Shown one piece after another: positions 31,237 to 39,276 of a stretch of DNA of 64,000 nucleotides. The notes under the pieces were generated by a model. That model ran no database searches and had not been told where the DNA came from. It was given only the letters and a program-made list of their open reading frames with translations. The stretch is from Phycisphaerae bacterium (lineage in GTDB: Bacteria > Planctomycetota > Phycisphaerae > Phycisphaerales > SM1A02). How positions within the stretch are numbered: the first letter of the stretch is position 1; each line of letters opens with the position of its first letter. The translations under genes were made by a program, and so were the position numbers. Where the stretch lies: positions 1-64,000 of the forward strand of contig VGXO01000010.1 in assembly GCA_016873275.1 (NCBI GenBank), given 5' to 3'.

Positions 31237-32321
31237 GCCTCGACGCGACGGAGCCGCGCGAGGCACGGCGGATCGTGCTCGCGGCGGCGGAGGAGGTCGG
31301 CTTCGCGTCCGCCGCGGTGTGCGATGCCGGTCCGACCGAGCATCCGGAGGCGCTCCGGGCGTGGATCGCCGCCGGCAAGCACGGCGAGATGCGCTACCTC
31401 GCCGATCGCCTCGACCTGCTGCTTGATCCCGCCCGCCTGCTGCCGGGGGCGAGGTCGGTAGTCGTCGTCGCGGACCGCTATCACGACGGGCGCCCCGATC
31501 GGCGGACCTCGCCTCGGGTCGGTCGGATCGCCCGCTACGCGCGGGGACGCGACTACCACCTCGTGCTGCGCCGCCGCCTCGAGCGGCTCGTCGCGGCGAT
31601 CTCGCCGCGCCTGCCCGGGGCGTCCTGGCGGATCTGCGTCGACACGGCGCCGCTCCTCGAGCGCGAGCTTGCGGCGCGGAGCGGTCTCGCCCGCATCGGC
31701 AAGCACACCCTCGCCATCGCCCGCGGGCTCGGCAGCTGGATCCTCCTCGGCGAGGTGCTCACCGATGCCTTGATCGCGCCGAGCGATGCGGATCCATCGC
31801 CGGATCCCTGCGGCGGCTGCACCCGCTGCCTCGACGCCTGCCCGACCCGCGCGATCACGCCCTTCTCGGTCGACGCGACCCGCTGCGTCTCCTACCTCAC
31901 CATCGAGCATCGAGGCGAGATCGCGGAGTCGTTCCACGCGCCGCTCGGCGACTGGATCTTCGGCTGCGACGTCTGCCAGGAGGTCTGCCCGCACAATCAG
32001 CCGACGAGGCGTGCGGCGAGGGCGCCGATCGAGCCCTCGCTCGCGCCGCGGCGAGCCGGCTTCGATCTTCTCGAGGTCCTTGGCTGGCGCGAGGAGGACC
32101 GCCGCGCCGCGTTCACGACGAGCGCCCTCAAGCGGGCGAAGCTCGCGATGATCCGCCGCAACGCGGTGATCGCGGCGGGGAACGCTCTGGCGGCAGGGGA
32201 GATCGACCCCGACGAAGGCAGGCGGCTCGCCGCGAGGCTTCGGGCGATCGCCGCGGACGCCGCGGAGGAGCCGCTGGTGCGGCGGATGGCGGAGGTCGTG
32301 GTCGCGAGGATCGCGGAGTGA
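31233..32321 (+). CDS. queG: Epoxyqueuosine reductase
   Basis: 362 residues, ATG overlapping the hpnE stop (ATGA). This cobalamin-dependent iron-sulfur enzyme reduces epoxyqueuosine to queuosine in tRNA. Two [4Fe-4S] sites are provided by CGGCTRCLDACP (about 192-203) and the set formed by CVSYLTIEHRG and CDVCQEVCPHNQ (about 247-258). The cofactor-contacting RYARGRDYH region is present. A HEAT-like tail closes the protein. It belongs with queA functionally but travels in the squalene operon here. Confidence 0.96.
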   Translation: MSLDATEPREARRIVLAAAEEVGFASAAVCDAGPTEHPEALRAWIAAGKHGEMRYLADRLDLLLDPARLLPGARSVVVVADRYHDGRPDRRTSPRVGRIARYARGRDYHLVLRRRLERLVAAISPRLPGASWRICVDTAPLLERELAARSGLARIGKHTLAIARGLGSWILLGEVLTDALIAPSDADPSPDPCGGCTRCLDACPTRAITPFSVDATRCVSYLTIEHRGEIAESFHAPLGDWIFGCDVCQEVCPHNQPTRRAARAPIEPSLAPRRAGFDLLEVLGWREEDRRAAFTTSALKRAKLAMIRRNAVIAAGNALAAGEIDPDEGRRLAARLRAIAADAAEEPLVRRMAEVVVARIAE

Positions 32322-32334
32322 CCGGCGGCGGGGG

Positions 32335-32706
32335 TCAGGTGCCGGGGTAGGAGTAGAACTGGGTCCAGACCTCGACGAACACCAGCCCGACCGCGAGGGC
32401 GCCGAGGGCGAAGGAGAGCGTGCCGAGGACCGACCACAGCATGCGGCGGCGCCGATCGAGGAGCCCGAGGATCCCGCAGAGGAGGACCGGCACGCCCGCG
32501 ATCGCCCCGAGCCATGGTCGCTCGGCGAGCAACGCCTGCGGCGTCGAGAGCGCGAGCTGAAGTTCGTTGGCGATGCGGCGCGTCGCGAAGCCCACGATGA
32601 CTCCGCCCGCCGAGACGAGCGGGCCGAGCAGCAGGAACGACATCAACTTGGCGACGCCGAGGACCTGAAAGACCTGTCGGGTCTCGGGCGCGTCGACGAT
32701 CGCCAC
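32335..32706 (-). CDS. Small membrane protein, unknown
   Basis: 123 residues with three hydrophobic helices, at about 17-40 (AKLMSFLLLGPLVSAGGVIVGFA), 65-82 (WLGAIAGVPVLLCGILGL) and 90-112 (LWSVLGTLSFALGALAVGLVFVE). No family recognised. It is convergent with queG and lies 22 bp downstream of the putative lipoprotein gene on the same strand, so the two may be co-transcribed. Confidence 0.72.
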   Translation of the reverse strand: MAIVDAPETRQVFQVLGVAKLMSFLLLGPLVSAGGVIVGFATRRIANELQLALSTPQALLAERPWLGAIAGVPVLLCGILGLLDRRRRMLWSVLGTLSFALGALAVGLVFVEVWTQFYSYPGT

Positions 32707-32728
32707 CGCGCTCCCTCCTCCCGTGGGT

Positions 32729-34708
32729 TCAGCCGCCGCCGGGACCGGCGCCGCCGCCCGGACCGCCCTGCATCCCCTGCATCATCATCGCCATCATCTC
32801 TTGCTGCATCGCGGCGCCCGCCTCCTCGACGGAGCCGAACTCGCCGTCGCGCACGCGCTGGGCGAACATCGTGAAGAACGGTCCTAGGCGGGCGGTCATC
32901 GCCTCCATCATGCCGGCGGTCGCCGCCATCGTCGCCGGATCGGCGCCGTTGGCGCCGGCGAGGCTGTCGAAGTCGACATGCCACGAGCCCTCCTCGGCGA
33001 GGAGCCGGAGGGTGCCCTGCGGAGAGTCGATGGTCGCCTGCCCGTCGTCGGAGGTGGACAGGGTCGCCCCGTCCATGGGCGCCCCAAGCTGACCGCCCAT
33101 GCCGCCCGAGTTGAGTCCGGATCCCGCCGAGCCGAAGGTCTCGATCATCGCCTGCCGGACCGGCTCGCTGGCTCTCGCCATCGCGATGGTGACCTTCAGC
33201 ATGCGGCGACCGCCCGGCGAGGTCGCGCGAAAGGTCTGCTCGAAGAGCGAGGGATCGCCCGAGGCGAGACCTCCTGCGAGGAGGAAGTCAAAGAGCGCTT
33301 GGGCCGAGGCGAAGGGCGGACCGGAAGGCGCCGCGGAGGCGCTGGCGTCGATCCCGGCGGAGCTCCCGAAGGAGCTCGCAGGATCGTTCATCGGAGCGGG
33401 GCGATCGGCGAGCCTCGCGAGGGCTGCCGCGAGCTCCGCGCGGAGGATCGTCGCCGCGGGACGTCCGCTGCTCTCCGAGGACTCGAGCGACTCGAGCGCC
33501 TCGACGAACCCCTCGCGGGCGCGGGTCATCGCCTCGTCGCGGAGGGCGTTCACCGCCTCGAAGTCGCGCCTCCACGCCTCGCCCGTTCCGCCGCCGAGGG
33601 TGACGAGCCGCTGGAGCAAGGACGCCTGACCGGCGAAGCCCTGCGCCATGGCAAGCTCCGCCGTCGCCTCGCCCTGCCGCGCGGCGATCACGAGGAGCTG
33701 CGCGGACTGCTGGAGGGAGCGGTCGCCTCCCGAGGATGCCCGGCGAGCGGCGTCCGTGGAAGCGCGGAACGCGGCGATCGCCGCGGCGCCGTTCATTGCC
33801 CACGCCGAGTCCTCGGTGATCGACATCTCGGCGAGATCCGTCCCGAGCCGACCGCGAAGCTCCTCGGCGCTCCGGCGGAACGCCTGCGCGGCGCTGCGGA
33901 AGTCGTCGCGGACCGCCTCGAGCAGGGCGACTCCGCCGTCGCTCGTCCGGGCGATCGACTCGTCGCCATCCTTCGCCATCGCCGCCCGCTCCGCGGTCGC
34001 GGCCGACTGCAGCATCTCGAGCTCCCGTTCGGCGATCTGGACCATGAGCTGGTCCGACCGGCGACGAAGCGTCGCGGCCTGCTCGACGAGCTCGAGTGCC
34101 TCGATCGGTCGAAGCGCGATCGCGTCTCGACGAAGGTCGTCGGCCTGCGACCGCAGCGCTTCGAGGCTCGGCGCAAGCCGCTGCACCTCGCGGCTCCGCT
34201 GCTCGACGATCCGCTGCTGCTCGAGGATCACGCCCTCTTGGGAGCCGCCCCGTTGCCTCGCGGCGATTCCTTGCTGGGCGAGCTGCTGCGACAGCTCGAC
34301 GAAGCGTGGATCGTCGGCGATCGCCTCGATCTCGCGGGCGGTGGCGTCGAGGTCGGCGATCGCCTCCGCCATCGCGAGCAGCTGCAGACGGCGACCACGA
34401 CGCGACGCCTCCTCGACCTCGAACTGCCGCAGCGTCGCGCGACCGATCTCGAGCTGCACGTCCGCGAGCATGAGCGCTGCCGCCGCGGTCGAGCCGCCCC
34501 GCGACTCGAGCTCGGACGCGGTCTGGCGGAGGGAGGAGAGGGGATCGTCCGTCCTCGACGTCGCCGCCACCACGGACCTTGCACGCGAGGCGGACGCATC
34601 GCGGAGGTCCTGGCGGACCTTGCTGGCGCTCGCCACCTTCGCGTCCTCGCAGGAGACGCCGATCAAGGCGAGGAGGGAGACGGCGAGGGCAGTGCAGAGA
34701 TGCTTCAT
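32729..34708 (-). CDS. Large exported protein, probable lipoprotein, unknown
   Basis: 659 residues. The N-terminus MKHLCTALAVSLLALIGVSC fits a signal peptide ending at C20 with a non-ideal lipobox (GVSC). The body is almost all helical and Gln/Arg/Ala-rich, with long stretches that look like coiled coil (about 50-260). A C-terminal domain (about 480-640) has DGQATIDSPQGTLRLLAEEGSWHVDF, like a small beta domain. The protein ends in a Met-rich segment (QQEMMAMMMQGMQ) and a Gly/Pro tail. No known family. A periplasmic or outer-membrane location is inferred from the signal peptide only. Confidence 0.72.
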   Translation of the reverse strand: MKHLCTALAVSLLALIGVSCEDAKVASASKVRQDLRDASASRARSVVAATSRTDDPLSSLRQTASELESRGGSTAAAALMLADVQLEIGRATLRQFEVEEASRRGRRLQLLAMAEAIADLDATAREIEAIADDPRFVELSQQLAQQGIAARQRGGSQEGVILEQQRIVEQRSREVQRLAPSLEALRSQADDLRRDAIALRPIEALELVEQAATLRRRSDQLMVQIAERELEMLQSAATAERAAMAKDGDESIARTSDGGVALLEAVRDDFRSAAQAFRRSAEELRGRLGTDLAEMSITEDSAWAMNGAAAIAAFRASTDAARRASSGGDRSLQQSAQLLVIAARQGEATAELAMAQGFAGQASLLQRLVTLGGGTGEAWRRDFEAVNALRDEAMTRAREGFVEALESLESSESSGRPAATILRAELAAALARLADRPAPMNDPASSFGSSAGIDASASAAPSGPPFASAQALFDFLLAGGLASGDPSLFEQTFRATSPGGRRMLKVTIAMARASEPVRQAMIETFGSAGSGLNSGGMGGQLGAPMDGATLSTSDDGQATIDSPQGTLRLLAEEGSWHVDFDSLAGANGADPATMAATAGMMEAMTARLGPFFTMFAQRVRDGEFGSVEEAGAAMQQEMMAMMMQGMQGGPGGGAGPGGG

Positions 34709-34806
34709 CGGTTCGCGACGGCTCAAGGAGGCGCGTTGGACGTCCGGTCGAAGGGACCCGCCCGGCGGAAGGTCGAGTGTAACAGGCGAGCTCGTCGAGG
34801 CTCCGC

Positions 34807-36378
34807 TCAGCGGGTTGGTCCTGCGTCCGGCTCGCCGCCCTCGACGTCCCGCTTCGGCGGCAGGTCGAGGATCGGGGGCTCGTAGTCCACCGGGTACTCC
34901 GGACGGGGCTGGTACATCGACTCGATCCACCGGAGGCTGTCGGCGAGGAGCCGCTGGTTGGCGTTGGTGAACACCGGCTTCCAGCCGGGGACATCGGGGT
35001 GCGGGAAGCGGGCCTCCGTGCGAGGCAGTCCGTGCTGGATGATCAGCGACTCGAGCGGGCGGTCGAAGTTGACCAGCGGCTGCGGACCGAGGCGGAGGCG
35101 AAGCAGGATCAGGAGGTTCGTGAACCGGACCCGCTCGTCCCGGCTGTTCCGCTGGTGCAGGAAGAAGCGACCGCCGTCGAGCCCGCCGTGGCAGCGGCTG
35201 GTCGCGCAGTTTCCGATGAGCCATGCGTCGTGCACCCGCTGGCGGAAGAGGTTGAGGGCGTATGGCTCGCTCTCGACGTCGATCTGCGGATAGAGCTCCC
35301 GCGCCTTCAGCTCGAACATGAGCCGCACCAGCTCGACGGGATCCTCCCGGAAGAGCCGGGTCCGACCCTCGCTCGTCGAGGGGATCGAGGGATGCGCCGC
35401 GTTCTCCTCGATGAGCGTGCGGATCGTCTCCGGCGCGATCGCGATCCGAGGCGGGCGGCGGAAGTCGATCTCGTAGACCCGGATGAGGTTGACGTCCTCC
35501 GCGGAGAGGAGCCGGTCGGGAAGGAGGTCCTTGAGCGGAATCGTCCCGCTGCGGATCGGGCGTCCGCCGTCCCCGGCGAACTCGGTCGGCTCGACCTCCT
35601 CCTCGAGGGCGAGCTGCGCGGCGACGGTCGTGCGGAGGCGACGCGCCTCGCCGATGTTGAAGTCCTCGAGGAGCGCATCGACCTCCACGAGGCACTCGCG
35701 ATACATGCGTCGATCGAAGAGCCAGCGGCAGAGCGCCAACCGCCGGACGTGGTCCTGCGCGGGGATGTGCGCCCTCATCCGGGCGTACTTCGCCTCGTCG
35801 GAGTCCTCGAGCACCACGCCGAGGACCCGGTCGCGCGGGAAGGGCGTGCGGATGCCGGTGATCTCCATCACCACGCCGTCGAGGTCGTCGGAGATCACGA
35901 TGCCGCGGAAGGTCGTGCCGTCGCGCATGCGGAGCACGCCGTGCTGCCCCGGCATCGGATCCACCATCGTGACGAGGCTGATGAGGCGGTTCTTGGGGAA
36001 GGTCTTCTCCTTCCCGGCGTGCAGGATGGTGATCTCGTCGGCGCTCTCCCGCACGACCGGACCGCCGAGCTCGGTGAGGCGATCGACGATCAGGTACACC
36101 CGCTTCGGCGCCATCGACGAGTCGGCGGCGCTGTCGATGATCGCCTCCTCGATCGCGGCGTCCTCGTCGAGGGGCTCTCCGAAGGTCGGTGGCTCGCTCG
36201 GATCATCCGCCGCCGGCTCCTCGGAGGGTGCCGCCGGCGACGCCGGCTCGACGGGCGGCGCCGGCTCGACGGGCGGCGCCGGCTCGACGGGCGGCGCAGG
36301 CCCGGCGGGCGGCGCGGGCGACTGCATCGCCACGAGGAGCGGCATCAGGAGGATCGTCGCGGCGGGATGCAGGGGCAC
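34807..36378 (-). CDS. Exported protein with CxxxxCH haem-like motif
   Basis: 523 residues from a GTG. A signal peptide (VPLHPAATILLMPLLVAMQS) leads into a Pro-rich repeat linker (about 21-60). A first domain at about 85-180 looks beta-rich (ITILHAGKEKTFPKNRLISLV, VLRMRDGTTFRGIVISDDLDGVVMEI) and is followed by a TPR-like helix pair (about 190-240). The C-terminal domain holds C391-x4-C396-H397 (CATSRCHGG), a spacing found in atypical c-type haem sites. Many planctomycete exported proteins carry cytochrome-like CxxCH sites, so covalent haem is plausible but not shown. The longer frame upstream has no support. Confidence 0.7.
   Translation of the reverse strand: MPLHPAATILLMPLLVAMQSPAPPAGPAPPVEPAPPVEPAPPVEPASPAAPSEEPAADDPSEPPTFGEPLDEDAAIEEAIIDSAADSSMAPKRVYLIVDRLTELGGPVVRESADEITILHAGKEKTFPKNRLISLVTMVDPMPGQHGVLRMRDGTTFRGIVISDDLDGVVMEITGIRTPFPRDRVLGVVLEDSDEAKYARMRAHIPAQDHVRRLALCRWLFDRRMYRECLVEVDALLEDFNIGEARRLRTTVAAQLALEEEVEPTEFAGDGGRPIRSGTIPLKDLLPDRLLSAEDVNLIRVYEIDFRRPPRIAIAPETIRTLIEENAAHPSIPSTSEGRTRLFREDPVELVRLMFELKARELYPQIDVESEPYALNLFRQRVHDAWLIGNCATSRCHGGLDGGRFFLHQRNSRDERVRFTNLLILLRLRLGPQPLVNFDRPLESLIIQHGLPRTEARFPHPDVPGWKPVFTNANQRLLADSLRWIESMYQPRPEYPVDYEPPILDLPPKRDVEGGEPDAGPTR
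36241..36312 (-). repeat. 18-bp tandem repeat encoding PxEPAPPV-type linker
   Basis: The unit cgccggctcgacgggcgg occurs three times in a row (36241-36294), followed by a degenerate fourth copy. It encodes the Ala-Pro-Pro-Val-Glu-Pro linker just after the signal peptide of the CxxxxCH protein. Eighteen-base units preserve frame, so length variation between strains would be tolerated. Confidence 0.8.
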
Positions 36379-36416
36379 GCGGGGATTCTCGGCGGGGTCA
36401 CCCCGCGATGCAATGG

Positions 36417-36450
36417 TGGACCCGGGTGGACCCGGGCGGACCCGGGCGGA
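36417..36450. repeat. 10-bp tandem repeat (tggacccggg) in a divergent promoter region
   Basis: tggacccggg / cggacccggg is repeated three times plus a partial copy in the 121-bp gap between the CxxxxCH gene (minus) and the epimerase gene (plus). The repeat has a 10-bp (helical-turn) period with a palindromic cccggg core. Confidence 0.75.
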
Positions 36451-36499
36451 CGCGCGACCACTGGTATCGTCCGCGTCCCCCCTGCAAGGAGATCCCGCG

Positions 36500-37495
36500 A
36501 TGAAGCTCGGCGTGATGGCAGCGTTGCTCTCCGGTCGGACCCTCGAGGAGGCGCTCGCGACCTGCGTCGAGAGCGGTCTCGACGCGATCGAGCTCCCGGT
36601 GGGGGCGTATCCGGGGCAGCCCTTCTTCGATCCGGCGAAGGTCCTCGCGTCCTCCAAGGAGCAGGACCGCATCCGGTCCGCGATCGCCGACCACGGGCTC
36701 TCGCTGTCGGCGCTTGCCGTCCACGGGAACCCCGTCCACCCGGACGGCAAGGTCGCGCGGGCGCACCACGCCTCCTTCGAGACGGCGGTGGCGCTGGCAC
36801 CGAAGCTCGGGACAGACATCGTGATCACCTTCTCGGGATGCCCCGGCGGCGCAAAGGGCGACAAGCAGCCCAACTGGGTCACCTGCGCCTGGCCGACCGA
36901 CTTCGCCGACGTCCTGAAGTACCAGTGGGACGAGGTGCTCGTGCCCTACTGGGCGACGCAGGCGAAGCTCGCCCACGGGCACGGCGTGCGGGTGGCGTGG
37001 GAGCCGCACCCGGGCTTCTGCGTCTACAACCCCGACACGCTGATCCGCCTCTCCGAGCGGGCGACGAAGGCGGCGGGCATCAAGTCGAAGCGGGCGGTCC
37101 TCGGCTGCAACCTCGATCCCTCGCACTTCTTCTGGCAGGGGATCGATCCGGTGAAGTCGGTCGGGGCGATCGCGGGCGCGGGGCTCCTCTTCCACGTGCA
37201 TGCGAAGGACACCGAGCTCTCCCGCACGGAGGGACCGGTCAACGGCTACCTCGACGCCCGACCCTACGGCGATCTGGCGCATCGCTCGTGGAGCTTCCGC
37301 ACCTGCGGGTGGGGCCACGGTCACGAGTTCTGGCGACCGTTCGTCAGCGAGCTCCGCCGGCATGGCTACGACCACGTGCTCTCGATCGAGCACGAGGACG
37401 CGATGATGTCCATGGAGGAGGGCCTCGAGCGGGCGGTCGGCTTCCTCACCGAGGCGATGATCTTCGACCCGCCCGCGACGCCGTGGTGGACCTGA
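36500..37495 (+). CDS. Sugar-phosphate isomerase/epimerase (xylose-isomerase-like TIM barrel)
   Basis: 331 residues with aaggag 8 nt before the ATG. The AP-endonuclease-2/xylose-isomerase-like barrel is evident from LGVMAALLSGRTLEEALATCVESGLDAIELPV at the N-terminus, VAWEPHPGFCVYN (strand 5), LGCNLDPSHFFWQG (strand 6), LLFHVHAKDTELS (strand 7) and LSIEHEDAMMS (strand 8). The Glu, Asp, His and Glu on these strands form the metal site. Members isomerise or epimerise sugars and inositols. The substrate is unknown. A member of the same fold family occurs at 49797, but the two are clearly different. Confidence 0.9.
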   Translation: MKLGVMAALLSGRTLEEALATCVESGLDAIELPVGAYPGQPFFDPAKVLASSKEQDRIRSAIADHGLSLSALAVHGNPVHPDGKVARAHHASFETAVALAPKLGTDIVITFSGCPGGAKGDKQPNWVTCAWPTDFADVLKYQWDEVLVPYWATQAKLAHGHGVRVAWEPHPGFCVYNPDTLIRLSERATKAAGIKSKRAVLGCNLDPSHFFWQGIDPVKSVGAIAGAGLLFHVHAKDTELSRTEGPVNGYLDARPYGDLAHRSWSFRTCGWGHGHEFWRPFVSELRRHGYDHVLSIEHEDAMMSMEEGLERAVGFLTEAMIFDPPATPWWT

Positions 37496-37523
37496 TGGCG
37501 CGGCGTGATCCGCCCGACGGAAC

Positions 37524-39224
37524 CTAGTCGGGGATCGTCGTCGTCTCGACGTCCGCGGCGTGGCTGACCTTCGTCGTCCACGCGACGGAGGCCTTCGCGT
37601 CGGGCGAGCCTGCCGCACCGAGCGGCACGATCCACTTGAGCAGTCCTTGCGGCGCCTCGTCCGCGAGGTACTCGGGATCCGCCGCGAGCGGCAGCGAGAG
37701 CCCCGTCACCGCGACCTCGATCTTCGAGTTGCGCGAGACCGGTCGGCGGTCCCACAGCTCGACGACCACCGGACGCGGCAGGCGGTTCTCGAGCTCGATG
37801 CGGTTCGCGAGGCTCACCTGCCGACCGCCGCCGAAGAGCCCGGTGTTCGAGGTGTTCCTCGTCACCGGCTGGCGGGTCACGAGGATCCGCGGCTCGACGC
37901 CGAGGTAGATCTCGAAGGAGCCGCGTCCCTGCACGGAGGGAACCTGGGTCTCGCCGACGAAGTCGCCCTCGACGAAGATCGACGCGTCGCCGGGCAAGAG
38001 CACGAGGTCGCCCGTGTTCTCGAGCTTCGCCCGCAGCGAGGGAGGCGCGCCGGTGCGGGGACGGCTCACGAAGACGAGCTCGGGGCGTCCATCGATCGCG
38101 TCGATCCGGAGGCGCCGCGTCTGCGCGGCGTCGCTCGGGACCGTCACGGGACGAGGCAGCCGGTACGCGACGGCGAGACCAACGTCGAAGGCGATGGCGC
38201 CGGGATCCTCGGCGGGACTGCCGAGAATGCCGCCGGAGCCGCCGCCGCCGAAGCCGCCCCCTCCGCCGCCCGCGGGCGAGCCCGGCGGTGCAGCCGCCTC
38301 GAGCAGCCTGCCGCTCGTCGGTGGGGCGGGGCGGGGCACCAGCACGTCGATCGTGACCGGCTCGATCGCGGGCGGCTCGGTCGGGATCGTGGGGTCGGCG
38401 GTCGAGAGCTCGAGGGTGATCTCGTTCCAGTCCTCGCCGGTGTGCTGCGAGACGATCGCGTCGTACTCGATGTCGCTCTGGTTTCCGAGGACGTCGGTGC
38501 GGATGCGGTAGGAGGGTTGCCAGCTCGCGTCGAAGACCCGATAGAGAAGATCCACCGTCCGCGGACCCGCCTGCGGCGCCATGATGGTCACGTCGGCGAC
38601 GACGGTGCTGCGGGCGCCGGCGCCGCCGATCGACTGGCGCTCGAACTTCGCCCCCTGCAGCCGAAGGGCGAGCTCCGCCTCGGCGGCGGCGATCTCCCGT
38701 TGGCGGGCGAGGATCGAGATCCGGCGCTCGCCGAGGAAGCGGTTCTGCGATTCGATCGCCGCGAGGTCGAAGGCGCCCTCGCCCTTCGCGGCGCCGGAGG
38801 CGACCGCGTCGAGGAACGCCCACTCGGCGGCGAGGACCTTCCGCTCGTCGGCGAGGACCGCGATCTCCCGGGTGAGCGCGAGGATCCGCGCGTCGAGCTC
38901 GGCGGCGCGACCCTCGACGAGCGGATCGACGATGGCGATGGTGCGCACCTCGACCTCGATCACCTTGGCGTCGCCCTCGGATCGCGCCTGCACGCTGTCC
39001 TCGAGGATCGAGGCAGGCAGGTCGTCGAAGCGGACGATGCTCGCGCCGGCGGGCAGCTCCACCGTCGCGCGGCGCACCACCGCCGCCTCGTCCTGATAGA
39101 CCGTGACCGAGGCGATGCGGTCGACGGTCTCGAGGACTGGAAGGTCCGTCGACTGCCCAAAGACCGTCGCGGATCCGGCGACCGCGGCGAGGAGAAGCGT
39201 CGTGATCGGGCGGGCGCGGCGCAT
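37524..39224 (-). CDS. Exported DUF4139/DUF4140 (mucoidy-inhibitor-like) protein
   Basis: 566 residues. A signal peptide (about 1-23, ending VFGQS) is followed by the N-terminal DUF4140 part (VTVYQDEAAVVRRATVELPAGASIVRF, about 40-66), a coiled-coil-like helical arm (about 105-195), and the C-terminal beta-rich DUF4139 domain (about 220-560). The domain includes DLLYRVFDASWQPSYRIRTD and the hallmark HTGEDWNEITLELST. A Gly-rich loop (about 314-330) interrupts it. The biochemical role of the family is not known to me. Location is periplasm or outer face, inferred. Confidence 0.88.
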   Translation of the reverse strand: MRRARPITTLLLAAVAGSATVFGQSTDLPVLETVDRIASVTVYQDEAAVVRRATVELPAGASIVRFDDLPASILEDSVQARSEGDAKVIEVEVRTIAIVDPLVEGRAAELDARILALTREIAVLADERKVLAAEWAFLDAVASGAAKGEGAFDLAAIESQNRFLGERRISILARQREIAAAEAELALRLQGAKFERQSIGGAGARSTVVADVTIMAPQAGPRTVDLLYRVFDASWQPSYRIRTDVLGNQSDIEYDAIVSQHTGEDWNEITLELSTADPTIPTEPPAIEPVTIDVLVPRPAPPTSGRLLEAAAPPGSPAGGGGGGFGGGGSGGILGSPAEDPGAIAFDVGLAVAYRLPRPVTVPSDAAQTRRLRIDAIDGRPELVFVSRPRTGAPPSLRAKLENTGDLVLLPGDASIFVEGDFVGETQVPSVQGRGSFEIYLGVEPRILVTRQPVTRNTSNTGLFGGGRQVSLANRIELENRLPRPVVVELWDRRPVSRNSKIEVAVTGLSLPLAADPEYLADEAPQGLLKWIVPLGAAGSPDAKASVAWTTKVSHAADVETTTIPD

Positions 39225-39276
39225 GGCGGGGTCTCCGAGGCGGGATGTCGGGCGTGCGGCTGGTTCAGGACCTCGA

